DNA of 64,000 nt from Pseudomonas oligotrophica (GCF_021726475.1 NZ_JAKJRU010000003.1:62001-126000), one strand, 5' to 3'; counted from the stretch's first letter, positions 18,439-29,671 are shown. A program made the numbers and translations. The notes: generated from the letters alone by a model not told the origin.

Positions 18439-19560
18439 ATGAACAACGAGGGTTCTTCGCACGTGCCGCGCGGGGTGGTGATGACCTACCCCAATCGCAG
18501 CCACGAACCGCTGCACGAACGCCGCGTCCATGCCGCGCTGGCCGAGCGCCTGGCCGCGCTGCTCGGCTATCGCTATGCCGGCGACTACACGCCCGGTGCC
18601 GCGCCGGCCGGCCACGTCTACCTGGTGCCGTCGGGCACCATCGTCGGCAGCAGCGAGGCGCGCGAACTCGGCCTGGAAAGCGAGCAGGACCTGTTCGGCG
18701 GGTTGGTGCCGCATCCCTTCGTGCAGACCAAGGCCATCACCCATCCGCTGGTGCGCAGCGAGGCCGACGCGCCGGTGGGCTGGTCGCGCGAGTTCTGCGC
18801 CGAGGTGCGCGACAGCGTGCTGCCGGGCTACAGCGCCTTCACCCTGGCCGATGCACGGGATGCCGGGCTGCGCCTGCTGCATGACGGCCCGCTGCGACTC
18901 AAGCCGGTGCGCGCCACCGGCGGGCGCGGGCAGGTCGAGGTGGCGGACCAGGCGGCGCTCGACCAGGCCCTGGCCGAACTCGACGCGCATGAGCTGGAAA
19001 CCTACGGCCTGGTGCTGGAGAGCAACCTCGACCAGGTGACCACCTTCAGCGTCGGCCAGGTGCGGGTCGGCGAGCAGCTGGCCAGCTACTACGGCACCCA
19101 GCGGCTGACCGAGGACAATGGCGGCCAGCAGGTCTACGGCGGCTCCGACCTGGTAGTGGTCAGCGGCGATTTCGATGCCCTGCTGCGCTGCGAGCTGGAC
19201 GATGCCACGCGCCTGGCGATCCGCCAGGCGCAGGTCTACGACCGTGCCGCGCGCAGCGCCTATCGCGGCCTGATCGCCTCGCGGCGCAACTACGACATCG
19301 CCCAGGGCGTGGACCCGCGCGGGCGCCTCTGCTCGGGTGTGCTGGAGCAGTCCTGGCGGATCGGCGGGGCGAGTGGTGCGGAGATCGCCGCGCTGGGACT
19401 GCTGCGCGAAGACCCGGCGCGGGTGGTGCGCGCCGCGACCCGCGAGTGCTATGGCGAGGGCTGTGCGATCCCGCCGAACGCCGAGGTGCTGTTCCGCGGC
19501 GAGGATGCCGAAGTCGGATTCCTGACCAAGTACGTGGTGCTCGAGCATGGCAACCCATAG
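18439..19560 (+). CDS. DUF3182 family protein (possible ATP-grasp)
   Basis: A 373-residue soluble protein resembling DUF3182, of unknown function. The middle contains LKPVRATGGRGQVEVADQ, which resembles the nucleotide-contacting lysine and glycine-rich loop of ATP-grasp ligases, and then LVLESNLDQVTTFSVGQV, resembling the later ATP-grasp strand and carboxylate region. RRNYDIAQG and SWRIGGASGAEIAALG lie near the C-terminus. The ATP-grasp reading is my inference. Its last 14 bases overlap the start of the hydrolase gene, so the two are translationally linked. A GGAG site precedes the ATG. If it is an ATP-grasp ligase, it could join an acid to an amine or thiol, with the hydrolase partner cleaving or editing the product; no substrate is evident. 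Confidence 0.72.
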   Translation: MNNEGSSHVPRGVVMTYPNRSHEPLHERRVHAALAERLAALLGYRYAGDYTPGAAPAGHVYLVPSGTIVGSSEARELGLESEQDLFGGLVPHPFVQTKAITHPLVRSEADAPVGWSREFCAEVRDSVLPGYSAFTLADARDAGLRLLHDGPLRLKPVRATGGRGQVEVADQAALDQALAELDAHELETYGLVLESNLDQVTTFSVGQVRVGEQLASYYGTQRLTEDNGGQQVYGGSDLVVVSGDFDALLRCELDDATRLAIRQAQVYDRAARSAYRGLIASRRNYDIAQGVDPRGRLCSGVLEQSWRIGGASGAEIAALGLLREDPARVVRAATRECYGEGCAIPPNAEVLFRGEDAEVGFLTKYVVLEHGNP

Positions 19561-20338
19561 CGAGGCGGTCGACATCCTGGTCGACGACGAACACATCGCC
19601 GGGACCTTCCTGACGCCGCCGCCGCGCATGCCGGGCGTGCTCTTCGTCCATGGCTGGGGCGGCAGCCAGGAGCGCGACCTGGCGCGCGCGCGCGGCATCG
19701 CCGGGCTGGGTTGCGTGTGCCTGTCGTTCGACCTGCGCGGCCACGGCCAGACGCTGGCGCAGCAGCAGACGGTGACGCGCGAGCAGAACCTGCGCGACGT
19801 GCTGGCCGCCTACGACCTGCTGGCGGCGCACCCGCACATCGACCCGGCCGCCATCGCCGTGGTCGGCACCAGCTACGGCGGCTACCTGGCCGCGCTGGTG
19901 AGCGGCTTGCGCCCGGTCAAGTGGCTGGCCCTGCGGGTGCCGGCGTTGTACCGCGACGACGACTGGCGCGTGCCCAAGCGCCAGCTCGACCGCGCCGTGC
20001 TCGACGAGCTGCGTGGCAGCCGTGTGCTGCCTACCGAGAACCAGGCGCTTGCCGCCTGCGCGCGCTTCGAGGGCGACGTGCTCATCGTCGAGTCGGAGAA
20101 GGACCACCTGGTGCCGCACCAGACCATCATGAACTACCGCGCGGCGTTCCAGAAAACCCACTCGCTGACCCACCGGATCATCTTCGGCGCCGACCACGCC
20201 CTGAGCGACGAGCGCTGCCAGGAGGCCTATACCTCGATCCTGGTCAACTGGGCCACGGAGATGGTCATCGGCGCGCGCCTGCACGAGCGCTCGGCGGCCG
20301 GCTTCCGCGCGGTGGACGAGGACGAGGCGCCGGGCTGA
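19547..20338 (+). CDS. Alpha/beta-fold hydrolase
   Basis: A 263-residue serine hydrolase of the acyl-aminoacyl-peptidase/esterase type. The oxyanion segment is LFVHGWGGSQERD, the nucleophile elbow is VGTSYGGYLAAL with the catalytic Ser near residue 107, and the catalytic His is in FGADHALSDE near residue 218. The acid is probably the Asp/Glu of IVESEKDHLVPH. No signal peptide is present, so it acts in the cytoplasm. It overlaps the preceding DUF3182 gene by 14 bases, suggesting a common pathway. The natural ester, peptide or thioester substrate is unknown. Confidence 0.9.
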   Translation: MATHSEAVDILVDDEHIAGTFLTPPPRMPGVLFVHGWGGSQERDLARARGIAGLGCVCLSFDLRGHGQTLAQQQTVTREQNLRDVLAAYDLLAAHPHIDPAAIAVVGTSYGGYLAALVSGLRPVKWLALRVPALYRDDDWRVPKRQLDRAVLDELRGSRVLPTENQALAACARFEGDVLIVESEKDHLVPHQTIMNYRAAFQKTHSLTHRIIFGADHALSDERCQEAYTSILVNWATEMVIGARLHERSAAGFRAVDEDEAPG

Positions 20339-20340
20339 GT

Positions 20341-21378
20341 TCAGCCTGGCGGGGTGGGCGGCGGGTTGGGGCCGACGAAGCGGCTCCAGCGGCGGTCCAG
20401 CACCTGCTGCTTGAGCACCTCGATGATGTCCACCAGCACCTCTTCCAGCGCCAGGTCGGTGCGTTCGTCCTGATACAGCCAGGCGTCGAAGAACTCGTCG
20501 GCCAGGCGGTTGGCCAGGGCCTGGAACTGCGGGCCGCGCAGGCCGTCGACGCTGGCCTGGATCAGCCGCGTGGCGATGTCCGCCAGGGCCTCGTCCAGGC
20601 TGTCGGCCAGATGCCCGCCCAAGGGCAGGCGCCGCAGGCGGCGCAGCTCGGGATTGTCCTGCAGTGCACGGTGGATCAACTGGCCGACATAGCCTTCGAT
20701 ATCGCCGCGGTTGTCGCGGTAGCCGGTCTCCAGCATGGCCTGCAGGCGCCGCGCGACATCGGCGATCAGACGCTGCTTGCGCGGCCGGATGACGTCCTCG
20801 ATCAGCCGGCGCGACAGGTCGTCGGTACTGCCGAGCTCCTGCTGCAGGCGGCCGAACAGGCGGACCATCACGCGGTCGGCGAGCTCCTCGATCAGCAGCA
20901 GGTAATAGCGGTTGAGCACGCCGTAGACCGGCCAGCCGCGCATGTCGATCAGGCCCAGCCGCTGCAGGCGGACCAGCAGCGCGCCGACCCGCAGCACGCG
21001 CAGCCAGCGAAAACCCGACAAGGGGATGCAGCCGAGCACGTCGTACCAGTGGGCGAAGGGGTAGTAGTACCAGCGTGCGTAGCGGCGCTCGCACAGCGCC
21101 ACGGCCCAGCCGAGCAGCACGTCGAAGATGAACACCGCGACGAAGGCCAGGTCGATGAGCGCGAAGTTGGCGTGGATGCGCTCGGCATAGAGCGCGTGGG
21201 CGCCGGGTGCCAGGCCGGCGAGCAGCTGGCTGACCGGCGGAACGGCGAACAGGCTGTCGAACACGATCAGCCCCAGGTTGAAGCACACCAGCAGCACCAC
21301 CAGCGCTTCCCAGGCGGCATGCAGCGCCTCGCGGGTGCGCCGGCGCCGGTCGAGCGGCGGGTCAGTCGTGCGCGGCAT
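20341..21378 (-). CDS. Ion-channel-like membrane protein
   Basis: A 345-residue protein with an N-terminal membrane part (residues about 15-150) of three or four hydrophobic helices. It includes a basic, arginine-periodic stretch RWLRVLRVGALLVRLQRL that resembles a voltage-sensor S4 helix. The remaining 190 residues are soluble and helical, rich in Leu/Arg/Asp, possibly a cytoplasmic assembly domain. No pore selectivity sequence is obvious, so calling it a channel is cautious. It overlaps the end of the cobalamin adenosyltransferase gene by 17 bases and is the last gene of the five-gene minus-strand run. Confidence 0.6.
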   Translation of the reverse strand: MPRTTDPPLDRRRRTREALHAAWEALVVLLVCFNLGLIVFDSLFAVPPVSQLLAGLAPGAHALYAERIHANFALIDLAFVAVFIFDVLLGWAVALCERRYARWYYYPFAHWYDVLGCIPLSGFRWLRVLRVGALLVRLQRLGLIDMRGWPVYGVLNRYYLLLIEELADRVMVRLFGRLQQELGSTDDLSRRLIEDVIRPRKQRLIADVARRLQAMLETGYRDNRGDIEGYVGQLIHRALQDNPELRRLRRLPLGGHLADSLDEALADIATRLIQASVDGLRGPQFQALANRLADEFFDAWLYQDERTDLALEEVLVDIIEVLKQQVLDRRWSRFVGPNPPPTPPG

Positions 21379-21949
21379 CGTGCGCGGCGGCCTGCCAGAG
21401 CACTTCGGCGCAGCCCTGGCGGCGGGCGATCAGCCGGGCCGCGACGAACAGCAGGTCCGACAGCCGGTTGAGATAGGCCAGCAGCGTCGGGCGCAGCGGC
21501 TCGCTGGCGTTGAGCTGCTGGCAGCGGCGCTCGGCGGTGCGGGCCAGGCTGCGGCACAGGTGCGCCTGGGCGATGAGCCGCGAGCCGCCGGGCAGGATGA
21601 ACTCCTTGAGCGGGCCGAGTTCCTGGTTCCAGCGGTCGATCGCCGCCTCCAGGCGTTGCACCTCGGCCTCGCCGAGCGCCTGGTAGTCGGGCATCGCCAG
21701 CTCGCCACCGAGGTCGAACAGGCGGTGCTGGCACGGCGCGAGCACCGGGATCAGCTCGTCCAGCGCGGGCCAGCGGATCTGCGCCTCGGCCAGTTCGGCG
21801 AGCAGCAGGCCGAGGTGGCTGTTGAGGCTGTCCACCTCGCCCATGGCCTCGACGCGCGGGTGGTCCTTGGCCACCCGGCGGCCGTCGCCCAGGCCGGTTT
21901 CGCCGGCGTCGCCGGTGCGCGTGTAGATCTTCGAAAGTCGGTTGCCCAT
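21362..21949 (-). CDS. PduO-type cob(I)alamin adenosyltransferase
   Basis: Cytoplasmic enzyme that transfers the adenosyl group of ATP to cob(I)alamin, forming coenzyme B12. The product is 195 residues. The N-terminal ATP loop is IYTRTGDAGETGLGDGRRV. PGGSRLIAQAHLCRSLARTAERR and LNRLSDLLFVAAR are the C-terminal ATP and cobalamin contacts. This is the trimeric PduO/EutT-like class, not BtuR/CobA. It starts 12 bases downstream of the sensor kinase gene and overlaps the channel-like gene. Confidence 0.93.
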   Translation of the reverse strand: MGNRLSKIYTRTGDAGETGLGDGRRVAKDHPRVEAMGEVDSLNSHLGLLLAELAEAQIRWPALDELIPVLAPCQHRLFDLGGELAMPDYQALGEAEVQRLEAAIDRWNQELGPLKEFILPGGSRLIAQAHLCRSLARTAERRCQQLNASEPLRPTLLAYLNRLSDLLFVAARLIARRQGCAEVLWQAAAHDAAHD

Positions 21950-21961
21950 CGTCTGTCCTTG

Positions 21962-23980
21962 TCAGCTGGAGGCCGGCTCGTTGGCGGTAGCCAGCGGTAA
22001 ACGCAGGGTGAAGGTGGCGCCCTGGCCGGGTTGCGACTGGACCTCCATCTGCCCCTTGTGGTTGTTGGTGATGATGAAATACGAAACGGAAAGGCCCAGT
22101 CCGGTTCCCTGGCCTACTTCCTTGGTGGTGAAGAACGGCTCGAAGATGCGCGTGCGCACCGCCTCGGGAATGCCGCCACCGTTGTCTTCCACCTGGATCT
22201 CGACCCAGGGCGGCTGCAGGCGTGTGCGCAGGGTGATCTGCCCCGGCGCGTCGCGGTCCTGCTTCTGGTGGATGGCTTGTGCTGCGTTCTTCAGCAGGTT
22301 GAGCAGGACCTGCTCGAGCTCGTTGCCGATGCAGGGGACGCGATCGACCCGCGGGTCGTAGTCGCGCACGATGCGGATCGCCTTGAAGTCGAAGCTGTCG
22401 AGCAGGGCGAAGTCGTTGCCGGCGATTTCCAGGGCCTGCTCGATCAGCGCCGGCAACTGGCATTCGGCCAGCTGGCGGTTGCTCATGCGGCTGAAGCTGA
22501 GCATGTGGCTGACGATCTTCGCCGCCCGCGAACCGGCGTGCTGGATGCCGTCGAGCATCTGCGGGATCTCGCGCCGCTGCAGGTAGCGGTTCACCGCCTC
22601 GAGCTGCACGCCGGTCTCTTCGGCGGCTTCGCGGTTGCGTTCCAGTTCCGGCGACAGGCGCCGGCGGATGTTCTGCACGTTGTGCAGGATGGCGCCCAGC
22701 GGGTTGTTGATCTCGTGGGCCATGCCGGCCGCCAGGCTGCCGACCGAGAGCATCTTCTCGGACTGCACCATGATTTCCTCCATGCCCACGCGCTGGGTGA
22801 TGTCGTCGATGCGGATCACCACGCCGCGCCCGCCGGCGCCGCTCAGCGGATAGAAGGTCAGGGTGTAGTGGCGCGACTCGTCGTTCAGCGTCCAGGTGAC
22901 CCGCTCGATCACTTCCACCTCGTGGCGTTCGGCGGTACGGCGGATCTGCGCCAGGTAGGGCTTGAGCGGCTCGAAGGCGATGAACACCGGCTGGTTCAGC
23001 GCATCGTCCAGCGGGGTGCCGGAGAGCACGCTGGCCTCGTGGTTCCACTGGGTGACGTAGAGCTGCTCGTCGAGGGCGATCAGCGCCGAGGGCATCGAGT
23101 CGATGATGCTGTTGAGGTAGTTCTGGAAGCCGGTGAGCTTCTGCTCGATCTTGCTGCGCACCTGGACTTCCAGCTCCAGCCGGCGGTTGGAATTGCGCGT
23201 TTCCTCGGCCAAACCCTGGGCCTGGCTGAACGCGGCCTGGGCGTCGTCGCGGGCGCGCTTGAGCTGCTGCTCGCGGGCCTCGATGCGCGACAGCATGGTG
23301 TTGAAGGCATCGCCCAGCCGGCCGATCTCGTCCTCGTTGCCCGGCGCGGCCCGCAGGCCGTAGTTCTCCTCGCGGGTGACCTGGCGCGACAGCGCCTCGA
23401 GGCTGCGGATCGGCTGGGTGATCAGCCGGCGGATCTGCCGCGCCACCAGCAGCCAGAGCAGCAGGCTGATGAGCAGGATCGCCACGCTGGCGGTCAGCGT
23501 GCCGGTGTAGAAGGCGCCGGGCAGTTCGCTGCTGATCACCAGCAACAGGTGCGCCGGCGGCCCGTCGGCCTGTGGCAGGTCGGTGAGGAAGCTGGCGCGA
23601 ATTTCATTGGCCCGCCAGCGGGCGACGTCGTCGATGCGCCCGGGCAGTACCAGTGGCTGGCCGCGTTGCAGCTGGGCGAACAGGTTGCCGGCCGGGTCGT
23701 AGATCGCCGCCACGCGCAGCGGCGGGTAGTCGCCCAGGCGCTGGAGGAAGTCGTTGGCCGCCTGCGTCGAGGTCAGCACGCTCCGGCTCAGCTGCGGGGT
23801 GGCCGACAGCGCGCCGATGGTGTGCATCGCCTGGGGTGCCACGCTCTGCCGCGAGATCCAGTAGGCGGCGCTGATGAAGGCCAGGTTGGAGACCAGCAGC
23901 ACCGCCGCGAGCAGGGCGAGCAGGGCGGTCAGCAGCTTGCGACCGACCGGCAGATTGGCGAGGCGCTGGCGCAGGTTCAT
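21962..23980 (-). CDS. HAMP-PAS sensor histidine kinase
   Basis: A 672-residue inner-membrane sensor kinase. An N-terminal helix (about 10-35) is followed by a periplasmic sensing region of roughly 120 residues, a second helix (about 160-185), then HAMP, a coiled coil, PAS (about 295-400), HisKA (SLAAGMAHEINNPLGAI, phospho-His near residue 422) and a HATPase domain with N box NLLKNAAQAI, G1 DNGGGIPEAV and G2 GTGLGLSVSY. The start at 23980 is chosen because MNLRQRLANL opens a normal N-terminus. It has no adjacent DNA-binding regulator; the nearest receiver is the GGDEF-like response regulator two genes upstream, with panE between. The signal sensed is not evident. Confidence 0.93.
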   Translation of the reverse strand: MNLRQRLANLPVGRKLLTALLALLAAVLLVSNLAFISAAYWISRQSVAPQAMHTIGALSATPQLSRSVLTSTQAANDFLQRLGDYPPLRVAAIYDPAGNLFAQLQRGQPLVLPGRIDDVARWRANEIRASFLTDLPQADGPPAHLLLVISSELPGAFYTGTLTASVAILLISLLLWLLVARQIRRLITQPIRSLEALSRQVTREENYGLRAAPGNEDEIGRLGDAFNTMLSRIEAREQQLKRARDDAQAAFSQAQGLAEETRNSNRRLELEVQVRSKIEQKLTGFQNYLNSIIDSMPSALIALDEQLYVTQWNHEASVLSGTPLDDALNQPVFIAFEPLKPYLAQIRRTAERHEVEVIERVTWTLNDESRHYTLTFYPLSGAGGRGVVIRIDDITQRVGMEEIMVQSEKMLSVGSLAAGMAHEINNPLGAILHNVQNIRRRLSPELERNREAAEETGVQLEAVNRYLQRREIPQMLDGIQHAGSRAAKIVSHMLSFSRMSNRQLAECQLPALIEQALEIAGNDFALLDSFDFKAIRIVRDYDPRVDRVPCIGNELEQVLLNLLKNAAQAIHQKQDRDAPGQITLRTRLQPPWVEIQVEDNGGGIPEAVRTRIFEPFFTTKEVGQGTGLGLSVSYFIITNNHKGQMEVQSQPGQGATFTLRLPLATANEPASS

Positions 23981-24026
23981 CGGGCTCGGCCATGCAGCAG
24001 AAAGATGCCTGCAGGGTAGCGGCGCC

Positions 24027-25927
<1,901 letters not shown>

Positions 25928-26055
25928 CCTGTCGCTTTGCCGCGTGGCGCCGGCGGTCTCGTGTCGAGCAGTTATAATGACGGCGCATTTGCAACCGTCA
26001 AGCCAGGCGCCGGGGGCTTCGCCAACCGTCGCGCTCATTGAATTGGAGAAGATTC

Positions 26056-26535
26056 ATGCCTTCGTTCGACGTGGTGTCCGAACTGGACAAGCACGAAGTG
26101 ACCAATGCGGTCGACAACGCCATCAAGGAACTCGACCGCCGCTACGACCTGCGCGGAAAGGGTTCGTTCGAGCTGAAGGATCTGACCGTCCAGCTCACGG
26201 CCGAAGCCGATTTCCAATTGGAGCAGATGATCGAGATTCTCAAGTTGAGTCTGGTCAAGCGCAAGATCGACATCCAGTGCCTCGAGTTCAAGGACGCCTA
26301 CCCGTCGGGCAAGGTGGTCAAGCAGGAGGTCACGCTGCGCGAGGGCATCGACAAGGAGCTGGCCAAGAAGATCGTCGCCCACATCAAGGACGCCAAGCTC
26401 AAGGTGCAGGCCGCCATCCAGGGCGAGCAGGTGCGGGTGACCGGCAAGAAGCGCGACGACCTGCAGGAAGCCATCGCCCTGCTGCGTAGCAAGGATCTGG
26501 GCATGCCGCTGCAGTTCAACAATTTCCGCGACTGA
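26056..26535 (+). CDS. yajQ: YajQ family cyclic-di-GMP-binding protein
   Basis: A 159-residue cytoplasmic protein of the YajQ/DUF520 family; some members bind c-di-GMP and act with transcription regulators. The N-terminus [18 protein letters not shown] and the GKGSFELKD and [13 protein letters not shown] segments match the family. A GGAG site precedes the ATG. It is divergent from the GGDEF-like response regulator, with a short shared promoter region. Nucleotide binding in this particular protein is inferred from the family. Confidence 0.93.
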   Translation: MPSFDVVSELDKHEVTNAVDNAIKELDRRYDLRGKGSFELKDLTVQLTAEADFQLEQMIEILKLSLVKRKIDIQCLEFKDAYPSGKVVKQEVTLREGIDKELAKKIVAHIKDAKLKVQAAIQGEQVRVTGKKRDDLQEAIALLRSKDLGMPLQFNNFRD

Positions 26536-26621
26536 AGACTCGCGAGCGGGGCCGCAGGGCTCCGTCATCCCTGGCGCCGGCACCTTTGCCGGCGCTTGTG
26601 CATCGAAGAGGAGGAAAACCC

Positions 26622-27452
26622 TTGGAACTGAACGTCGACTACCTGATCGACCTGTCCGAATCCTGGCTGCCGCTGGTGCTGCAGTACGCCGGCCAGCTGG
26701 GCCTGGCGCTGATCACCCTGGCGCTGGGCTGGTGGCTGATCAATCTGGTGACGACCCGTGTCTCGCGCCTGCTGCAGCGCCGCCAGGTCGATCCGATGCT
26801 GCACAGCTTCATCGGCAGCCTGGCCAGCGTGATATTCAAGGTGCTGCTGCTGGTCAGCGTGGCCTCGATGGTCGGCGTCGAGACCACCTCGTTCATCGCC
26901 GCCATCGGCGCGGCGGGGCTGGCCATCGGCCTGGCCCTGCAGGGCAGCCTGGCGAACTTCGCCGGTGGCGTGCTGATCCTGGTGTTCCGCCCGTTCCGCG
27001 TCGGCGAGTTCATCGAGGCCCAGGGCAACAGCGGGACGGTGGACTCGATCCAGATCTTCCACACCATCCTGCGCACCCTGGACAACAAGACGGTGATCAT
27101 GCCCAACGGCAGCCTGTCCAACGGCAGCATCATCAACTATTCGCGACAGTCGCAGCGACGCGTCGAGACCGCGGTGGGCATCGACTACGGCAGCGACATC
27201 AAGAAGGCACGGCAGGTGCTGCTGGCCATCGCCAGCGATCCGCGCGTGCTCAGCGAGCCGGCGCCGGTGGTGGTGGTTACCGGGTTGGGCGACAACGCGG
27301 TGAACCTCGCGCTGCGCTCCTGGGTGGCGACCGCGGACTTCGGGGCGGTGAACGCCGAGTTCCTCGAGCTGGCCAAGGAGCGCCTGGGCGAGGCGGGCAT
27401 CGGCATTCCGTTCCCGCAGCGCGTGGTGCACCTGGTGCAGCAGCCGGGCTAG
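26622..27452 (+). CDS. Small-conductance mechanosensitive channel (MscS family)
   Basis: A 276-residue inner-membrane channel that opens under membrane tension to release solutes. There are three hydrophobic segments. The pore helix region reads IGAAGLAIGLALQGSLANFAGG, with the Gly/Ala packing of MscS, and FRPFRVGEFIEAQGNSGTVDSI begins the cytoplasmic cage. The start is assigned to a TTG at 26622, since a strong GAGGAGG site lies immediately upstream and the resulting MELNVDYLIDLSESWL matches the family start. It is convergent with ampG, overlapping it by 4 bases. Confidence 0.95.
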   Translation: MELNVDYLIDLSESWLPLVLQYAGQLGLALITLALGWWLINLVTTRVSRLLQRRQVDPMLHSFIGSLASVIFKVLLLVSVASMVGVETTSFIAAIGAAGLAIGLALQGSLANFAGGVLILVFRPFRVGEFIEAQGNSGTVDSIQIFHTILRTLDNKTVIMPNGSLSNGSIINYSRQSQRRVETAVGIDYGSDIKKARQVLLAIASDPRVLSEPAPVVVVTGLGDNAVNLALRSWVATADFGAVNAEFLELAKERLGEAGIGIPFPQRVVHLVQQPG

Positions 27453-29146
27453 CCGCGCTCGCTGCCGGGTTCGGTCTCTGGCAGTGGCGTGCCGCCGCCG
27501 CGCCGCCATTGCCAGAGGATCAGCGCCAGGGTCGGCACGCCGAGCAGGGCGGTGACGAGGAAGAAGTCCTTGTAGCCGAGATGCTCGACCATCACCCCCG
27601 AATAGCCGCCCAGCAATCGGGGCAGCAGCAGCATCAGCGAGCTGAGCAGGGCGTACTGGGTGGCCGAGAACTTCACGTTGGTCAGGCTCGAGAGGTAGGC
27701 GACGAACGCCGTCGAGGCCAGGCCGCCGCTGAAGTTGTCGCAGGAGATGGTGACCACCAGCATGTTCAGGTTCGCGCCCATCTCCACCAGCAGCATGAAC
27801 AGCAGGTTGGTCGCCGCCGACGCCACGCCGCCGATGAACAGGATCGGCAGGATGCTGAAGCGCACGATCAGCAGGCCGCCGAAGGCCGCGCCGAGCAGGG
27901 TCATCACCAGCCCGAACAGCTTGCTGACGCTGGCGATCTCGTCCTTGGAAAAGCCCTGGTCGATGTAGAACACGTTGGCCATCACCCCCATCACCGTGTC
28001 CGACATGCGGTAGGTGGCGATCAGCCCGAGCAGCAGCAGCGCCTGCCAGCGGTAGCGCAGGATGAAGTCGGTGATCGGCGTCAGCACCGGGCCCATGAGG
28101 ATGCGCCCTGGCGCCGACAGGCAGCCCCAGCAGATCAGCAGGTACATGGTGCCGCGCGGCCAGTAGCCGCCCCAGTACGACTGGAACATGCCGGTGGTGG
28201 AGACGATGAGGATGATCAGCACGATCACCGACACCGCCTGGTGGACGAAGTCGAAGCGGGCCGGGCGCTCGCGCTGCGAGGCCTGGTGCAGCATCACCCG
28301 CACCGGGACCAGCAGCATGCGGCCCATCGGCGACAGGCTGCCGAGGATGAACAGCGCATAGAGCGTCGCCCGCGGCCAGGCCTGGGCGATCAGCGCATTG
28401 ATCATCGCCGGCAGCGAGATCAGCAGCACCAGCAGCAGGCCGACGGCCGCCAGCTGATGATTGAAGCTGTAGCGCGGCGGCGTGCTCGGCAGCGGCGCAA
28501 TGACCTGCGGTTCGCGGATCACCAGGCTGGTGACCAGCCCGGGCACGATGAGCAGGGCGAAGGCCACGTAGGTAGCGGCCCAGGCCGCATGGTTGTACTC
28601 CAGGCTGCTCGAGCCCAGCCACTCGGCGAGAAACAGCGCGCCGGCGCTGGCCAGCAGCATGGCCACCCGGTAGCCGGTCATGTAGCTCGCCGCCAGGGTG
28701 GCCTGCAGGCGATCCTCGGCGATCTCCAGGCGGTAGGCGTCGATGGCGATGTCCTGGGTGGCCGAGGCGAAGGCCACCGCCACCGCCAGGGCGATCAGCA
28801 GGGTCAGGTTGGTTTGCGGGTTGCACAGCGCCATGCCCACCAGCCCGAGGGCGATCACCGCCTGCGACAGCACCAGCCAGGAGCGCCGGCGCCCCAGGCG
28901 GCCGAGCCAGGGCAGGCGCCACTGGTCGAGCATCGGCGACCACACCCACTTGAACGCATAGGCCAGGCTGATCCAGCTGGCGAAACCGATCGTCTCGCGC
29001 GACACCCCGGCCTCGCGCAGCCAGACCGACAGCGTGGAGAACACGAGGATCGCGGGCAGCCCGGCGGCGAAGCCGAGCAGGAGCAGGGCGATGCTGGCCG
29101 GGCTGGCGTAGGCGAGGATGGCAGCACGCCAGGTTTCACGGGACAT
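27449..29146 (-). CDS. ampG: AmpG-type muropeptide permease
   Basis: A 565-residue inner-membrane MFS transporter that imports anhydro-muropeptides for peptidoglycan recycling, a process linked to AmpC beta-lactamase induction. It carries more than 12 hydrophobic segments. The N-terminus MSRETWRAAILAYASPASIA and the LLLLGFAAGLPAILVFSTL and AYAFKWVWSPMLDQWRLPW segments are AmpG-like. The length is greater than Escherichia AmpG but normal for the Pseudomonas form. No ampR or ampC gene is in the window. Confidence 0.92.
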   Translation of the reverse strand: MSRETWRAAILAYASPASIALLLLGFAAGLPAILVFSTLSVWLREAGVSRETIGFASWISLAYAFKWVWSPMLDQWRLPWLGRLGRRRSWLVLSQAVIALGLVGMALCNPQTNLTLLIALAVAVAFASATQDIAIDAYRLEIAEDRLQATLAASYMTGYRVAMLLASAGALFLAEWLGSSSLEYNHAAWAATYVAFALLIVPGLVTSLVIREPQVIAPLPSTPPRYSFNHQLAAVGLLLVLLISLPAMINALIAQAWPRATLYALFILGSLSPMGRMLLVPVRVMLHQASQRERPARFDFVHQAVSVIVLIILIVSTTGMFQSYWGGYWPRGTMYLLICWGCLSAPGRILMGPVLTPITDFILRYRWQALLLLGLIATYRMSDTVMGVMANVFYIDQGFSKDEIASVSKLFGLVMTLLGAAFGGLLIVRFSILPILFIGGVASAATNLLFMLLVEMGANLNMLVVTISCDNFSGGLASTAFVAYLSSLTNVKFSATQYALLSSLMLLLPRLLGGYSGVMVEHLGYKDFFLVTALLGVPTLALILWQWRRGGGTPLPETEPGSERG

Positions 29147-29184
29147 ACAGCGGTTTTCTACGACGATCGGGCGAAGCGCGCACT

Positions 29185-29541
29185 CTAACCGCTCGGCTCC
29201 GTGGAGCGCCAGCCGTGGCGACGCATGTCCACCCGGTCGTTGACGATGCTCAGGCCCTCGGCGCGCAGGCGCATACGTTGTTCGTGCCCGGCAGGCGTGC
29301 CGGCCGGCAGGCTCAGGCGGCCGCCGGCGGCGATCACCCGGTGCCAGGGCAGGCGCGTGTCGTCCGGCAGTTGCGCCATCAGCCGGCCGACCCAGCGTGC
29401 GGCACGGCCAAGCCCGGCCAGCGCGGCCAGCTCGCCATAGCTGATGACCTTGCCCGGCGGGATCTGCGCCATAAGCGTATAGACCGCACTGCGCCGCGCC
29501 GCGGCATCGTCGGGAGGGAGGACTGGCTGGCTGTCGCGCAT
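29185..29541 (-). CDS. Alkyltransferase-like (ATL) protein, MGMT family
   Basis: A 118-residue protein with the C-terminal fold of O6-alkylguanine-DNA alkyltransferase. The active-site motif PCHR is replaced by PWHRVI, so the acceptor cysteine is missing. This marks it as an alkyltransferase-like protein, a class that binds bulky O6-alkyl lesions and flags them for nucleotide excision repair instead of reversing them. The conserved helix-turn-helix GKVISYGELAALAGLGRAAR and the arginine finger are present. The start at 29541 is chosen as the family-like N-terminus of a frame that runs 89 codons further upstream. Confidence 0.88.
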   Translation of the reverse strand: MRDSQPVLPPDDAAARRSAVYTLMAQIPPGKVISYGELAALAGLGRAARWVGRLMAQLPDDTRLPWHRVIAAGGRLSLPAGTPAGHEQRMRLRAEGLSIVNDRVDMRRHGWRSTEPSG

Positions 29542-29671
29542 CGGCGGCCTCGCATGGGCTGGGCGGAACTGAACTCGACTGCCGCCTGGCGGTCTGAGTT
29601 TGCTGCTGCTGTGGGCATAGGGATAATGCCAGGCTTTTTTACACCACTCCCATCGCTGCCTACCAATCGAT

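Noticed and set aside
22031-24019. A 662-residue plus-strand frame across the sensor kinase gene
   Set aside because: The kinase on the minus strand has intact HisKA and HATPase motifs; the plus-strand frame is its shadow.
26732-29188. An 818-residue plus-strand frame over mscS and ampG
   Set aside because: It is out of frame with mscS and antisense to ampG; the translation is Gln/Arg/Gly-rich low complexity.
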